NCBI GenBank assembly: GCA_016508695.1
Contig: VNKQ01000013.1
Location: 248,001-312,000 of the forward strand
DNA length: 64,000 nucleotides
Reading direction: 5' to 3'
Origin: Hyphodiscus hymeniophilus
Taxonomy: Eukaryota; Ascomycota; Leotiomycetes; Helotiales; Hyphodiscaceae
The position numbers were made by a program, and so were the translations under genes. The notes under the pieces were generated by a model. That model was not told where the DNA came from. It made no database searches and saw only the letters and a program-made list of their open reading frames with translations. Below, piece after piece: positions 21,934-31,790 of the stretch (its first letter is position 1; every line of letters starts with the position of its first letter).

Positions 21934-23450
21934 CTATTTATAGAAATCAAACTATTAAGGAGTTAGCTTTATTTCTCGTAGAAAAAGAATGCAAATTGGA
22001 TAGAATCCCATTCAACATTATGGTTTGCCATAATAAGATATGACGTCTTGGATTACGAACCTTGTCTGCTTCCTGTGCGCCCTTGACTTGACTGCTATAG
22101 GCATCCTCCAAATCGCTTTGGATGATGTTGTATCTATTCTTTCTAACAGCTCTCAAGCCAGCCTCTTGCATGATCGCCGCAATGATAGCACCACTCAACG
22201 GATCATTTCTCACGATCAAACTGTCAAGATCCACCTCGGGGGAAAGCGACATTCTGGACGCAATCGTAGTAAAGATCAACCGTCTCTCCCTTCGATCTCG
22301 TAGATTGGGGAACTCAATCTTTCGATCCAAACGTCCAGGACGGAGGAGTGCAGGGTCGAGAGTATCGGCACGGTTGGTGGCCATGATGACCTTGACGTTA
22401 GATGTTTGATCAAAACCATCCATTTGGTTGAGAAGTTCTAGGAGGATACGTTGCACCTCTCTGTCTGCACCAGTTTGAGCATCGAATCGCTTAGTAGCGA
22501 TGGCATCAATCTCATCAATAAAGATGATAGCGGGCGAGTTCTCGCGAGCCATACGGAAGACATCACGAACCATACGAGGACCCTCTCCAAGGTATTTCTG
22601 TACGAATTCCGAACCAACCACACGGATGAAGTTTGCAGTTGTTGAATTTGCGACAGCCTTCACAAGCATGGTCTTTCCAGTTCCTGGAGGTCCATACAAA
22701 AGGACACCTCGTGGTGGATCAATACCAATTTGCTTGTATAGATCGAAATGTGTCAGAGGGAGTTCGACGGCTTCTCGAATTTCCTGCTTCTGCATATCTA
22801 ATCCTCCAACATCTGCGTATGTAACATCTGGCTTCTCGTCTGAACCTAACATCGCAATAGAGGAATCTGCTTCAGGAGGGAGGATGTCAACAAGGGAGTT
22901 TGAGTGGCGGTGGAGGGCAACGGAGGATGAAGGTTTGAGCTTCTCGCGGTCGAGCGTTGATAGTATTCGGACGACATAATTGGAGCCAGTTGAGGATTGT
23001 ACAATGCCAGTGCTATGTTTGTCAGTGATAAAGTCAGAATTATAAGCTGTGGACCTTACTTTTGATCGATTGCTTCCATAAATTGACCAATGACCAGTGG
23101 TACACTTTGAATGCGCTTGATCTCTTCTTGTGCTCGAACTAATTCTCTCTTCAAGCTCCTGCAAAATATCAGCTCGTGCACGGGTCCTAGTATGTTTATG
23201 CTGACCTTTGCTCATCCTTGATGTATTCTTCCTGAAGCTGAATATATCTGTAATCCATTAACTGATGCGTCTCGACCAAAGCCCACGCCACTTACTCCAG
23301 ATGCCGTTGAAGCTTCTTCAGCGTTGAATATTCGTCACTCCCATCCGTTCCCAAACCTTCCAATGAATCAATGTTCGGGATTGATGAAGGCATCTGCTTT
23401 CTGTGAGGCAGAACCGCAGTCGCAGGGTTTTCTACCATGACGTCTCCCAT
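21934..23450 (-). CDS. RPT3: 26S proteasome regulatory subunit Rpt3 (AAA+ ATPase)
   Basis: Five exons: 23450-23296, 23247-23206, 23158-23060, 23012-22061 and 21951-21934, giving 421 aa. Rpt3 is one of six ATPases in the 19S base that unfold substrates and open the 20S gate. Features: N-terminal coiled coil (LKKLQRHLEYIQLQEEYIKDEQR), OB domain with SNYVVRILSTLDREKLKPS, Walker A GPPGTGKT, Walker B IIFIDEIDAI, NRADTLDPALLRPGRLDRK (sensor 1 / Arg finger). The last exon is only 18 nt and codes FDFYK-stop, the HbYX motif that docks in the 20S alpha ring. Its intron (22060-21952) has a perfect CTAACT branch site. Without it the protein would end in unrelated residues. It shares a 401-base promoter with the gene at 23852. 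Confidence 0.96.
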
Positions 23451-23851
23451 CTTGGTAGATTCGTATTTCGTTTTGGCTCGGGGAGATGGTGTGTTGTCGT
23501 GGGATTTGAGATCCTGATGTATGAAATGAGATGGATGATAGTGGAAGCGCGTTGAGGCTGCTCTGGTTACGAATTAAGGTATGGCCGCCTTCATGCTAAA
23601 TTCGCGCCCTCCGTGAAAATAGCGTAGCACATGATTCCGAGGCTAACCGAAACTAGCGTGTCCGTGCCCGCGTGGGTCACATCATCGGCCTGCATCACCT
23701 CAAGCTTCATATTGAGTCAACCTGACATGAAGGCTCCCTTCGTGCAACAATCTTCCAGCAACAGCAGCAACGGCAAGAAGCTTCTTTCGACGGCAAGAAA
23801 CTTTCGTATATTCTCGTACTATTCTTTCGCTTCTTTGAACCTCCCTTCACA
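23451..23851. other. divergent promoter region, RPT3 / small conserved protein
   Basis: A 401-base gap between two outward-facing ATGs. I see no consensus site that I would name. The right part is A/C-rich leader-like sequence. Confidence 0.5.
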
Positions 23852-24499
23852 ATGTCATCCTCTATCACCATTCCGACCAGAACCGCCTACGGTGGAGAGA
23901 GTTCTAAGGCTGGTGCAGCAAGCTCCAGTTCGTCCTCCTACTCAAGCTCACCCAAGACCCAAACGACATCAACCCCAAACACACCAAACACCAAATATGG
24001 CCATGATCGGAGACCTTCACTTTTGAGTACGTTTCTTGTTCTTTCATCCTTTACACCTGGCAGACCTGTCGACCCGGCCTTCCCCGCGAGCCGGAGCCTT
24101 GGCAGAAGATTGCAATTTAGCAACATCAGATGATAGCCATCTAGGATATACTGACAGTCCACAGGCTCATCACTCTCGAAGCAAGAACATACGGTCATCA
24201 ACATTGGTGACCCCGATGGCGTACCCCGTTTGGTGAGTTCTCCATAAATTGAGAACTGGTGTTCCAAGGCTTGCTAACAGGACTACAAGATTACCTGTGT
24301 CCGATCGTCACAAGGCTTCGATTGGAACCCAGGTAAGTCAAGTATCTCGTGAATCAAACCTCCTGTTTCTAATCATTCTCTAGAAATTTTCCTCCCATCT
24401 TACGTCGAATGCGATTTCGAATCTCTCGAGCGAAAGCGAGATCCTGTTCACGAGATAACACTCTCCGATGAGGAAGTCAAGGCCATGTTCCCTCAATAA
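23852..24499 (+). CDS. small conserved fungal protein, unknown function
   Basis: Exons 23852-24026, 24165-24232, 24290-24332 and 24384-24499 give 133 aa. The first 60 residues are Ser/Thr-rich and disordered. The rest is compact: QEHTVINIGDPDGVPRL, ITCVRSSQGFDWNPEIFLPS and a C-terminal RKRDPVHEITLSDEEVKAMFPQ. All junctions agree in phase, and the dense introns argue for a real gene. Exon 3 has two possible acceptors 9 bases apart (after 24280 or 24289); the first would add DYK before ITCV. The gene seems familiar as a conserved hypothetical protein, but I know no function. Confidence 0.75.
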
Positions 24500-24939
24500 A
24501 CACCTTCTATCGACATTACAAAGATAGAAGGCCTTGCTCTTGGAGCTCGGGATGCACATGTTTGGCGCTGGAAATTGGACATATGATTCACTTGATTGCG
24601 AACGGAGTACTTTTGGCGACGGTGTATCACACTGCGGACGACTAGATGATTAGCCAACGATATATGAGGGGAGTTTCGGTATCTGATTTAAGTGGCATAG
24701 GAGGGGGGTTGGATAGGGTAGGCGTCACTCCCTTCAATTAGTACTAGGCGACTACAATTTTATTGAGCAAACAGAGAATTCATTACATAAACGGTAATCT
24801 CGTCTCCGTTTGCATTTTTGTCGCTGCAGCAGAGTAATCTACTCTCAATGGGTTCTGTAGCCGCCACTAAAATATAGCAACACCACATCAACTCTTTCCT
24901 TTCATAATATCATGAAATCATGAAACCATGCCTAGATGT
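24500..24939. other. intergenic region between two gene 3' ends
   Basis: AT-rich in the right half (24740-24930) with several AATAAA-like stretches, as expected for the two 3' UTRs. No coding frame supported. Confidence 0.5.
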
Positions 24940-25440
24940 TCAACTCATCAAATGCTCCCCCGAATCAATCGGCCGGATAGGTTCGATAACCCAGTGCATC
25001 CCTGGCAGATTCCCCTTCCCCATGATCAGCCTCCTCGAGGTTTCCCTCGTATCCAGAAACATATCCTCCCCACTATAAGTGTTCCACAACCTATAGGTCC
25101 CATCCCAACTCCCTTGCTTAAACCAAGGAGCAACCCTCCATTTCTGACCCGAATAGTTGCCTTCTTCAGCCAAGTGAGGGTGAGCCTTATCATCTCCATA
25201 CACATCCAAACACTTCGAGGTGCCTAGAAACATGGTGCAGAGTTTATAAGTACCATCATTGTCTTGGTGAGGTCTGAAATGCCAGTACTGGCCCGAATGG
25301 CCCCGAGGGCCCCATGCTGCCACTTTCAGAACACCTGAGGAGTTGCGACCATTGTCGTTGACGATATCGAGGGGTGTCTCTGGACCGCAGGATATGTTTG
25401 TGACTTTGTACCACACGTTAGGATCGAATGAGACAAGCAT
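24940..25440 (-). CDS. beta-trefoil (ricin-B-lectin-like) protein
   Basis: Intronless, 166 aa, from the ATG at 25440. Three spaced Q/M-x-W signatures mark the lobes of a beta-trefoil: GQYWHFRP (about residue 50), GQKWRVAP (about 98) and GMHWVIEP (about 152), each preceded by a turn such as DGTYKL or DGTYRL. Proteins of this fold bind sugars. No signal peptide and no catalytic domain, so it would be a stand-alone cytoplasmic lectin, a type common in fungi. Sugar specificity and role cannot be read from the sequence. It is divergently arranged with NSL1 across 538 bases. Confidence 0.75.
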   Translation of the reverse strand: MLVSFDPNVWYKVTNISCGPETPLDIVNDNGRNSSGVLKVAAWGPRGHSGQYWHFRPHQDNDGTYKLCTMFLGTSKCLDVYGDDKAHPHLAEEGNYSGQKWRVAPWFKQGSWDGTYRLWNTYSGEDMFLDTRETSRRLIMGKGNLPGMHWVIEPIRPIDSGEHLMS

Positions 25441-25978
25441 ATCGAATTTGATGATTGTGTCACTTCTAAATTTGCCTTTGGAATGTTATGGAAATGGCAA
25501 TCAACATGAAAGTGTACGTCTCATCAGCTAGGCTCCCCCTCTTGTACTTCCCACGAGGTTGCCTTCTGTGCATCACATGGGCGTATCAAGTTATTCTTAG
25601 CTCCTCCTGCTCGCTTCTATTGGATGATGAGGCTACAGCTGTAGTTCTGCGACACATGATCAGCAACGCTTTTCAATATTTCGTGAGAGCATGTGGGACC
25701 ACCAACGAGGTGTACTCTGTGACAATGCATCTCCAGCCCATTATTCACGTAAGGTAGGTAAGGTAACGAACAATAAGTTCCTCACTGCGCCCCACTCACC
25801 CCGCAAGCTCGATAACGATAAGAGAAGCCCGGGAAAACGTCGGCCCGCTTGTGATGCTCTTGTTCAAACCCGAAGTAAACATTGCACACCCACTTGAAAC
25901 CCCCTTTCAACCCCAGTTACTCAACCTGGTTCAAGATCACAGCGCAATTGGGACTGGAGGAAATTTGAAGTTGCCACA
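25441..25978. other. divergent intergenic region, lectin-like gene / NSL1
   Basis: No gene supported. Frames here are short and unrelated to known families. NSL1 leader sequence probably starts near 25850. Confidence 0.5.
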
Positions 25979-26752
25979 ATGGCAGAACATCACCGCAAAA
26001 TCGAACTCCAATCACCCGATGACCTACAATACCTCATCTCGAACGTGCGACGCGCCGCGAACGAGAAAATAGACAAAGACTTGCCTCCGATAGAAGGAGA
26101 GGATAGGATGCGGCGACGCGTCGAAGAGCTGGTACAAGACGCAAGCCTCCCTCTTGAGCCCCAAAATCATATGCAGAACCGCAACTGCACTCCCACACAC
26201 TCCCTGTTCCTGAAAATCCACTAATTTAGGACGTAATAGTACATCTCAACAGTATTCCACGCGACCGCCTCGAACATAACTATCAATGGCCTACCTCCTA
26301 CCCCAGAAATGATAAAGACTATGCTCTCGAATCCCACCTCAACATCGTCAATTGAAGAACACGAACCCTTCGAAACACGCCTATGGGAGAGAGCCAAGCA
26401 AGCCGCTCAGGAAGAAGAGGAGCTCATCGAAGAAATTGCTGGCCTAAGGAGGAACATACCTGGCGTTGCGGTGGAAAATGCCAAGGCTGCTTGGAAAGGC
26501 GGTTTGGAGGATGATGAGAGGCTTTTAAGGGGCGCGGTAGAGGGTATCAAGGAGAGGGATACAGGCAAGGGGTGGGAGGAGAGGGGTGGATTAGGAGTAG
26601 GGGGCCTAGATAGGGCTGAGGCGGTTGAGAAGTCTTGGGAGAAGGGTGTGAAAGGGTTGGAGGGGTTGAAAGGAAGTTTGCCGGAGACGGTGGCTAAGGC
26701 GGAGAGAGCAGGACGGGCGGAAGGGTATATGCTTCGGAAGGAGAAGAGATGA
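25979..26752 (+). CDS. NSL1: kinetochore protein Nsl1/Mis14 (MIND complex)
   Basis: Exons 25979-26140 and 26240-26752 give 224 aa. The start MAEHHRKIELQSPDDLQYLISNVRR followed by a charged segment ending EELVQDYISTVFHATASNITINGLP matches the Mis14/Nsl1 family, part of the Mtw1/MIND complex linking centromeres to microtubule binders. The C-terminal half is coiled coil (ETRLWERAKQAAQEEEELIEEIAGL). The intron seems to use a GC donor (GCAAGC at 26141). A GT donor nine bases earlier (GTACAA at 26132) is also in phase but removes VQD, residues that align with the family's V-x-E/D before YI. The acceptor ATAG ends at 26239. Confidence 0.85.
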
Positions 26753-27109
26753 GTTCCATCATGGTATGTCATGGGACGTGGATCGGATGGCGTTTGGTAA
26801 ATCTGGGCATGATAGGGAACTTATGATATCCAGGGACAGTGTTCAAACTCTAAAAGCTACCTCTTTCCCTAGCCGTGGCCAAAGTGCATTGTATTTTTCA
26901 CAAGGCCATTGAGCGAAACAAGGGGTTTGGCTGGTGATATGTGGTTTGCTCATGTCCATCAAATCTTAGGCATGCATTTTCGCTCTCTCAACAAAACAGA
27001 ACGCAGCTATTTCGGCATAGAACGATAGGTCATTAGGTGCGGTCGTTTCCTGAGCAATAGAAAGACGAGATGCCGATGACAAGTGCTTCATCCTCAATGT
27101 CCAACCTAA
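26753..27109. other. intergenic region between NSL1 and TRM10 3' ends
   Basis: 357 bases with no supported frame, expected to carry both 3' UTRs. Confidence 0.5.
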
Positions 27110-28618
27110 TCAAGATGGTGATCCTGTACCACCGCCTTCTATAATGCCAATTTTCTGCTCCATATCCTCGTCTCCATACTCTCCTTCTTCATCAACAAAC
27201 TCTTCATCCTTGCCGCCCTCTTCTCCAGCACCCTTCTTTTCCCTCAACTTTGCTTCCTTCCGCTTCGGAATGACGCTCAAGAATGCCTCTCCCCAATCGC
27301 CCGTATCCAACCATTTCAACATGATCTCCACGACATGGTTCGTGGTCAGGACAGTCCGACTCTGCATAGTCATGTATTCTCCGATAGGTAATTTGGCGGT
27401 AGGAATCCCTCGTTCGCAGGCTCGCTTATAGCAGAGACCTTTGTGGCGATTCTTGTCAACGATTCCGCCAATGATGTAGCTGGTATATGGCGATAATCGA
27501 TCCAAAGTGTGAGGAGAGTCAGAGGTAAGGTAGACTAGTGAGGGTCCTGCACTTGGAGAAAGGTCTTTCGCATCTGTAGGAGGAACGGAAGGCGAAGCTT
27601 TTGAATTCAGAGCAGAAGATGATATGGCGGTTCCATGCGCCTTTAGATGCGGCTCTTCTGAGATGTCCTTCTGGAATTGTCCGTCTGTTTCGGATTTATG
27701 GCTCGGAGAAGGATTTGGACTCTGATACTTCTCGGCCATTTTCAAATAGTCTACCTCCATAGTCTCTTCTAAGGCTGGCTTCTTACCTGTTGAAGAATCA
27801 CCTTCGCCTGGCAAAGTTTTATTACCATTTTCTTTCTGAGATGTATCTTCATTCGTGTTCGAATTCTCCTCATCACGAGGAGCCAATGCGCCTGCTAGCT
27901 TTCCTCCATCATGACCTCTCATAATAGCATTCATGTCCTCCCCCGCCTCGACGAAATCTTTCTCCATAAACAGGACTCCCTTCCATGATTTATGGTGATT
28001 TGTAAGAACTGTCTCAAATCTAGTTCTCAAAGCTCCATTCCAGGAACTGATGGCAATATGAGCCCGATGTTTCGAATGCCTATTGTCGGAATAGCTTCTT
28101 GTAAGCTGAGCACCCATTGAAATGAGTTCCTTTTCCGTCATGAGCTCATCAAAGTCGCAGTCAATAAGTAACGAGACTGGCACCTGGACGGGTCTCAAAT
28201 GACGGCGTTTCGATTCCTCTGAAGATATTTTTGGAGCCTCAACCTCTCCTTTTGCGATCCTCTCCTGTAGTTCGGCCTTTTCTTGAGCTTTCCGAGCTTG
28301 CTTTTCATGGCGCTTGTCCCTTCGCTTGTCTCTGCGAAGGTCTTTTGCAGCATCCCATTGCTCTTGTCTTTTCCGCTTCTTCATCTGGCTCTTAGAAAGT
28401 GGTGGAGTGTCGGTCGCCGTTTCGGTGACATTGATACTCGAAAGGTATTCTTCTCCACTTCTAGGCACTTGTTGCTCTTGGTTTGTACCATTCTTGTCAC
28501 CCAAGTTGGGATTGGAAGATTCGTCTAACGAATCTTTCAGGTCCTTCGACGAGTTCAACTTTCTTCTTTTAGAAGATTTCTCGTTCATTGCGTCCAAGGG
28601 GATTTTGGTCCGTGACAT
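27110..28618 (-). CDS. TRM10: tRNA (guanine-9-N1)-methyltransferase Trm10
   Basis: Intronless, 502 aa. Trm10 is a SPOUT-fold enzyme that methylates N1 of G9 in tRNAs using SAM. Seen: a basic coiled N-terminal segment (KKRKRQEQWDAAKDLRRDKRRDKR), the domain start PVSLLIDCDFDELMTEKELISM, then LVYLTSDSPHTLDRL and YIIGGIVDKNRHKGLCYKRA, PTAKLPIGEY and LTTNHVVEIMLKW, the knotted SAM-binding core with the conserved Asp in IVDKNRHKG. Between residues about 225 and 350 there is a low-complexity insert (Glu/Ser/Lys-rich) absent from the 293-aa yeast enzyme. The C-terminus is acidic. It shares a 218-base promoter with MSH2. Confidence 0.95.
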   Translation of the reverse strand: MSRTKIPLDAMNEKSSKRRKLNSSKDLKDSLDESSNPNLGDKNGTNQEQQVPRSGEEYLSSINVTETATDTPPLSKSQMKKRKRQEQWDAAKDLRRDKRRDKRHEKQARKAQEKAELQERIAKGEVEAPKISSEESKRRHLRPVQVPVSLLIDCDFDELMTEKELISMGAQLTRSYSDNRHSKHRAHIAISSWNGALRTRFETVLTNHHKSWKGVLFMEKDFVEAGEDMNAIMRGHDGGKLAGALAPRDEENSNTNEDTSQKENGNKTLPGEGDSSTGKKPALEETMEVDYLKMAEKYQSPNPSPSHKSETDGQFQKDISEEPHLKAHGTAISSSALNSKASPSVPPTDAKDLSPSAGPSLVYLTSDSPHTLDRLSPYTSYIIGGIVDKNRHKGLCYKRACERGIPTAKLPIGEYMTMQSRTVLTTNHVVEIMLKWLDTGDWGEAFLSVIPKRKEAKLREKKGAGEEGGKDEEFVDEEGEYGDEDMEQKIGIIEGGGTGSPS

Positions 28619-28716
28619 TGAATTTTTAAAGTATGAAATCCGTGAATCTTCCGAAAATTGATAAAGTGCTTTTCCTAGCGCGAATCTCGGGTCTTCTTCG
28701 GTACTCGAGCTTCCGT

Positions 28717-28721
28717 CGCGT
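28717..28721. promoter_or_regulatory. MCB-like core between TRM10 and MSH2
   Basis: CGCGT (ACGCG on the other strand) lies 116 bases before the MSH2 ATG. A five-base core alone is weak evidence; it gains interest only because RAD54 and PRI1 show the same element at a similar distance. Confidence 0.3.
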
Positions 28722-28836
28722 GAACTTCCTCTTTACGTGACTTGACCGTGTCGAGTACAGAAACGTTGAGTCTTAGAGTTATCCTGAACGGTTGAACAGT
28801 CTTTGACAGAGTCCTTTAGCACCTAGATATACCAAG

Positions 28837-31790
28837 ATGTCTTCAAGACCCGAACTCAAGGTAAACCCCATGAAACCCCCAACTACCACTCTCTAACTTG
28901 CTCAGGTCGACGATGAAGGCGGCTTCATCAAGTTCTTCAAGTCTCTACCTGTCAAAGATGACGACACAGTACGAATCTTTGATCGAGGAGACTGGTACGC
29001 TGCTCACGGCGATGATGCGTCTTTTATTGCTCGAACAGTTTACAAGACTACTTCCGTCCTTAGACAACTCGGCAAGAATGATTCCACCGGTCTACCGTCA
29101 GTCACAATGACGATCACAGTCTACAGAAACTTTCTGCGAGAAGTGCTTTTCCGACTAGGGAAGAGAATCGAAGTTTGGGGAAGCATTGGAAGAGGCAATT
29201 GGAAGGTCACAAAGCAAGCATCTCCAGGAAACCTACAGGATGTTGAGGAGGAACTAGGAGGACAATTTGATGGAGCGCCAATCATACTTGCTGTCAAGGT
29301 CTCTGCAAAAGCCTCGGAGGCCAGGAACGTCGGCGTGTGCTTCGCAGATGCCAGCGTACGGGAATTGGGTGTTAGCGAGTTCCTCGACAATGATTTATAC
29401 TCGAACTTTGAGTCCCTCCTCATTCAATTGGGTGTAAAGGAATGTCTTATCCAGACCGACAAGAGTTTGAAAGACCCTGAATTGGCCAAGCTCCGAACGA
29501 TCATCGATTCTTGTGGTATAGCTATTTCCGAGCGACCAAATGGAGAATTTGGTACAAAGGATATCGATCAGGATCTGTCGAGAATATTAAAGGATGAGAC
29601 AGCCACAAGCACTCTACCACAGACGGATCTGAAGCTCGCAATGGGATCTGCGGCAGCCTTGATCAAATATCTTGGAGTGTTGCATGACCCTTCCAACTTT
29701 GGTCAATATCAACTTTATCAACACGATCTATCGCAATTCATGAAGCTGGATGCTTCAGCTCTCAAAGCCCTAAACTTAATGCCCGGTCCTCGAGATGGCG
29801 CCAAGACTATGTCTCTCTATGGCCTCCTCAACCACTGCAAGACTCCTGTTGGAAGCAGATTGCTGTCCCAATGGCTAAAGCAACCCTTGATGAACCTTGA
29901 TGAGATCAATAAGAGGCAGCAACTCGTTGAGGCATTTGTTGAGGACACTGAGCTACGGCAAATCATGCAAGAGGAGCATTTGCGAAACATACCTGATCTC
30001 TACCGTCTTTCAAAGAGGTTTCAAAAGAAACAAGCCACGCTCGAGAATACGGTGACAGTATACCAAGCTGTTACACGGCTTCCGTCCATCCTTATGTCTC
30101 TCGAGACTGTGATGGATGAGAAGTACAAAGACTCTCTGGAGGCAACATATACCTCAAGACTTCGAGAACTCGATGGCAGCCTTTCAAAGTTAGCAGAGAT
30201 GGTAGAGACCACCGTTGATCTCGATGCAGTGGATAACCATGAATACAAAATAAAGCCAGAGTTTGATGACAGCCTGCGGATAATCACTAAAAATATTGAA
30301 AAGTTGAGATACGAGATGGACACCGAGCATAGAGCTGCGAGCAAAGACCTCGGCCAGGAAATAGACAAGAAGCTCTTCCTCGAACATCACAAAGTGTATG
30401 GTTGGTGCATGCGGCTGACGAGAACTGAGGCTGGTTGCATTCGAAATAAGTCCCATTATCAAGAATGTCAAACACAGAAGAACGGTGTTTATTTCACCAC
30501 GAAGAAGCTACAAAGTATCCGGAGAGAATGGGACCAGCTCTCTGAGAACTACAATCGTACTCAGAAGAGCCTGGTTGATGAGGTAGTCAGTGTAGCTGCA
30601 TCTTATTGCCCAGTCATTGAGCAGTTGGCTGGTATATTGGCGCACTTGGATGTCATCGTCAGCTTCGCTCACTGCTCGGTTCACGCGCCTACTTCCTACG
30701 TTCGACCGAAAATGCATCCTCGAGGCGAAGGAGACACCATCCTCAAAGAAGCAAGACACCCGTGCATGGAAATGCAAGACGATATCCAATTCATCACCAA
30801 CGACGTGAACCTTAGGCGTAAATCATCCGAATTCCTTCTAATGTGAGTACTTGATTTCTTCGTGTTTGCTGTCCTTTTCCCGGTGGTTTGAGAGGTGTTT
30901 ATTCTGTGGAAGTCTGCAGAATCAACACTCTCGAGGGAATGTTTCAATCCAGACTAGTCGACTTCTCTGGGTAATTTACACTAACATTTCGACCTTTCAG
31001 AACAGGGCCCAATATGGGAGGCAAGAGTACCTATATCCGTCAAATCGGGGTCATTGCTCTGATGGCTCAGATTGGTTGCTTCGTTCCATGCGCGGAAGCC
31101 GAACTCACCATTTTCGACTGCATCCTTGCGCGAGTTGGAGCCAGCGACTCGCAGCTAAAAGGCGTATCAACTTTCATGGCAGAAATGCTTGAAACTGCCA
31201 ACATCCTCAAGTCCGCAACTTCCGAATCCCTAATTATCATTGATGAACTCGGACGCGGGACGAGTACATATGATGGATTTGGATTGGCATGGGCGATCTC
31301 AGAGCATATCATCAGAGAAATTGGCTGTTTCTCCATGTTCGCAACGCATTTCCACGAGCTCACAGCTTTAGCCGAAACCTACCCACAAGTAAAGAATTTA
31401 CATGTCGTGGCGCACATCGACGACAATGGAAAAGCCAAGCGGGAAGTCACGCTACTCTATAAAGTAGAAGAGGGGATCTGCGATCAGAGTTTCGGCATCC
31501 ATGTTGCGGAGCTGGTCCGCTTCCCGGAGAAAGTGGTCAATATGGCAAAGCGGAAAGCAGATGAGCTGGAAGATTTCACCAGCAAACACGAGGGGCAGGC
31601 GGTGAAATATGAGAAGAAGGATGTTGAGGAGGGCAGTGCCTTGTTGAAGGGTGTGCTGAATAGGTGGAAGGAGGAGTGTGAGGGTAAAGGGTTGAGTAAA
31701 GAGGAAATGGTGGGGAAGATGAGGGAACTGGTTGGTGCTGATGAGAATTTGTTGAACAATCCTTTCTTTCAGAGCGTGAAAGCTTTGTGA
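28837..31790 (+). CDS. MSH2: DNA mismatch repair protein Msh2 (MutS homologue)
   Basis: Exons 28837-28860, 28906-30842 and 31001-31790 give 916 aa. Msh2 pairs with Msh3 or Msh6 to detect mismatches in nuclear DNA. Seen: MutS domain I (GGFIKFFKSLP..VRIFDRGDWYAAHG), connector, core with lever, and the ATPase: Walker A TGPNMGGKST (split by intron 2 between I and T), SQLKGVSTFMAEM, Walker B IIIDELGRGTSTYDGFGLAWA, FATHFHEL, then the helix-turn-helix C-terminus (GICDQSFGIHVAELVRFPE). Exon 1 codes only MSSRPELK; its intron is GTAAAC..CAG with CTAAC. Intron 2 is 158 nt, longer than average here. Confidence 0.97.
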
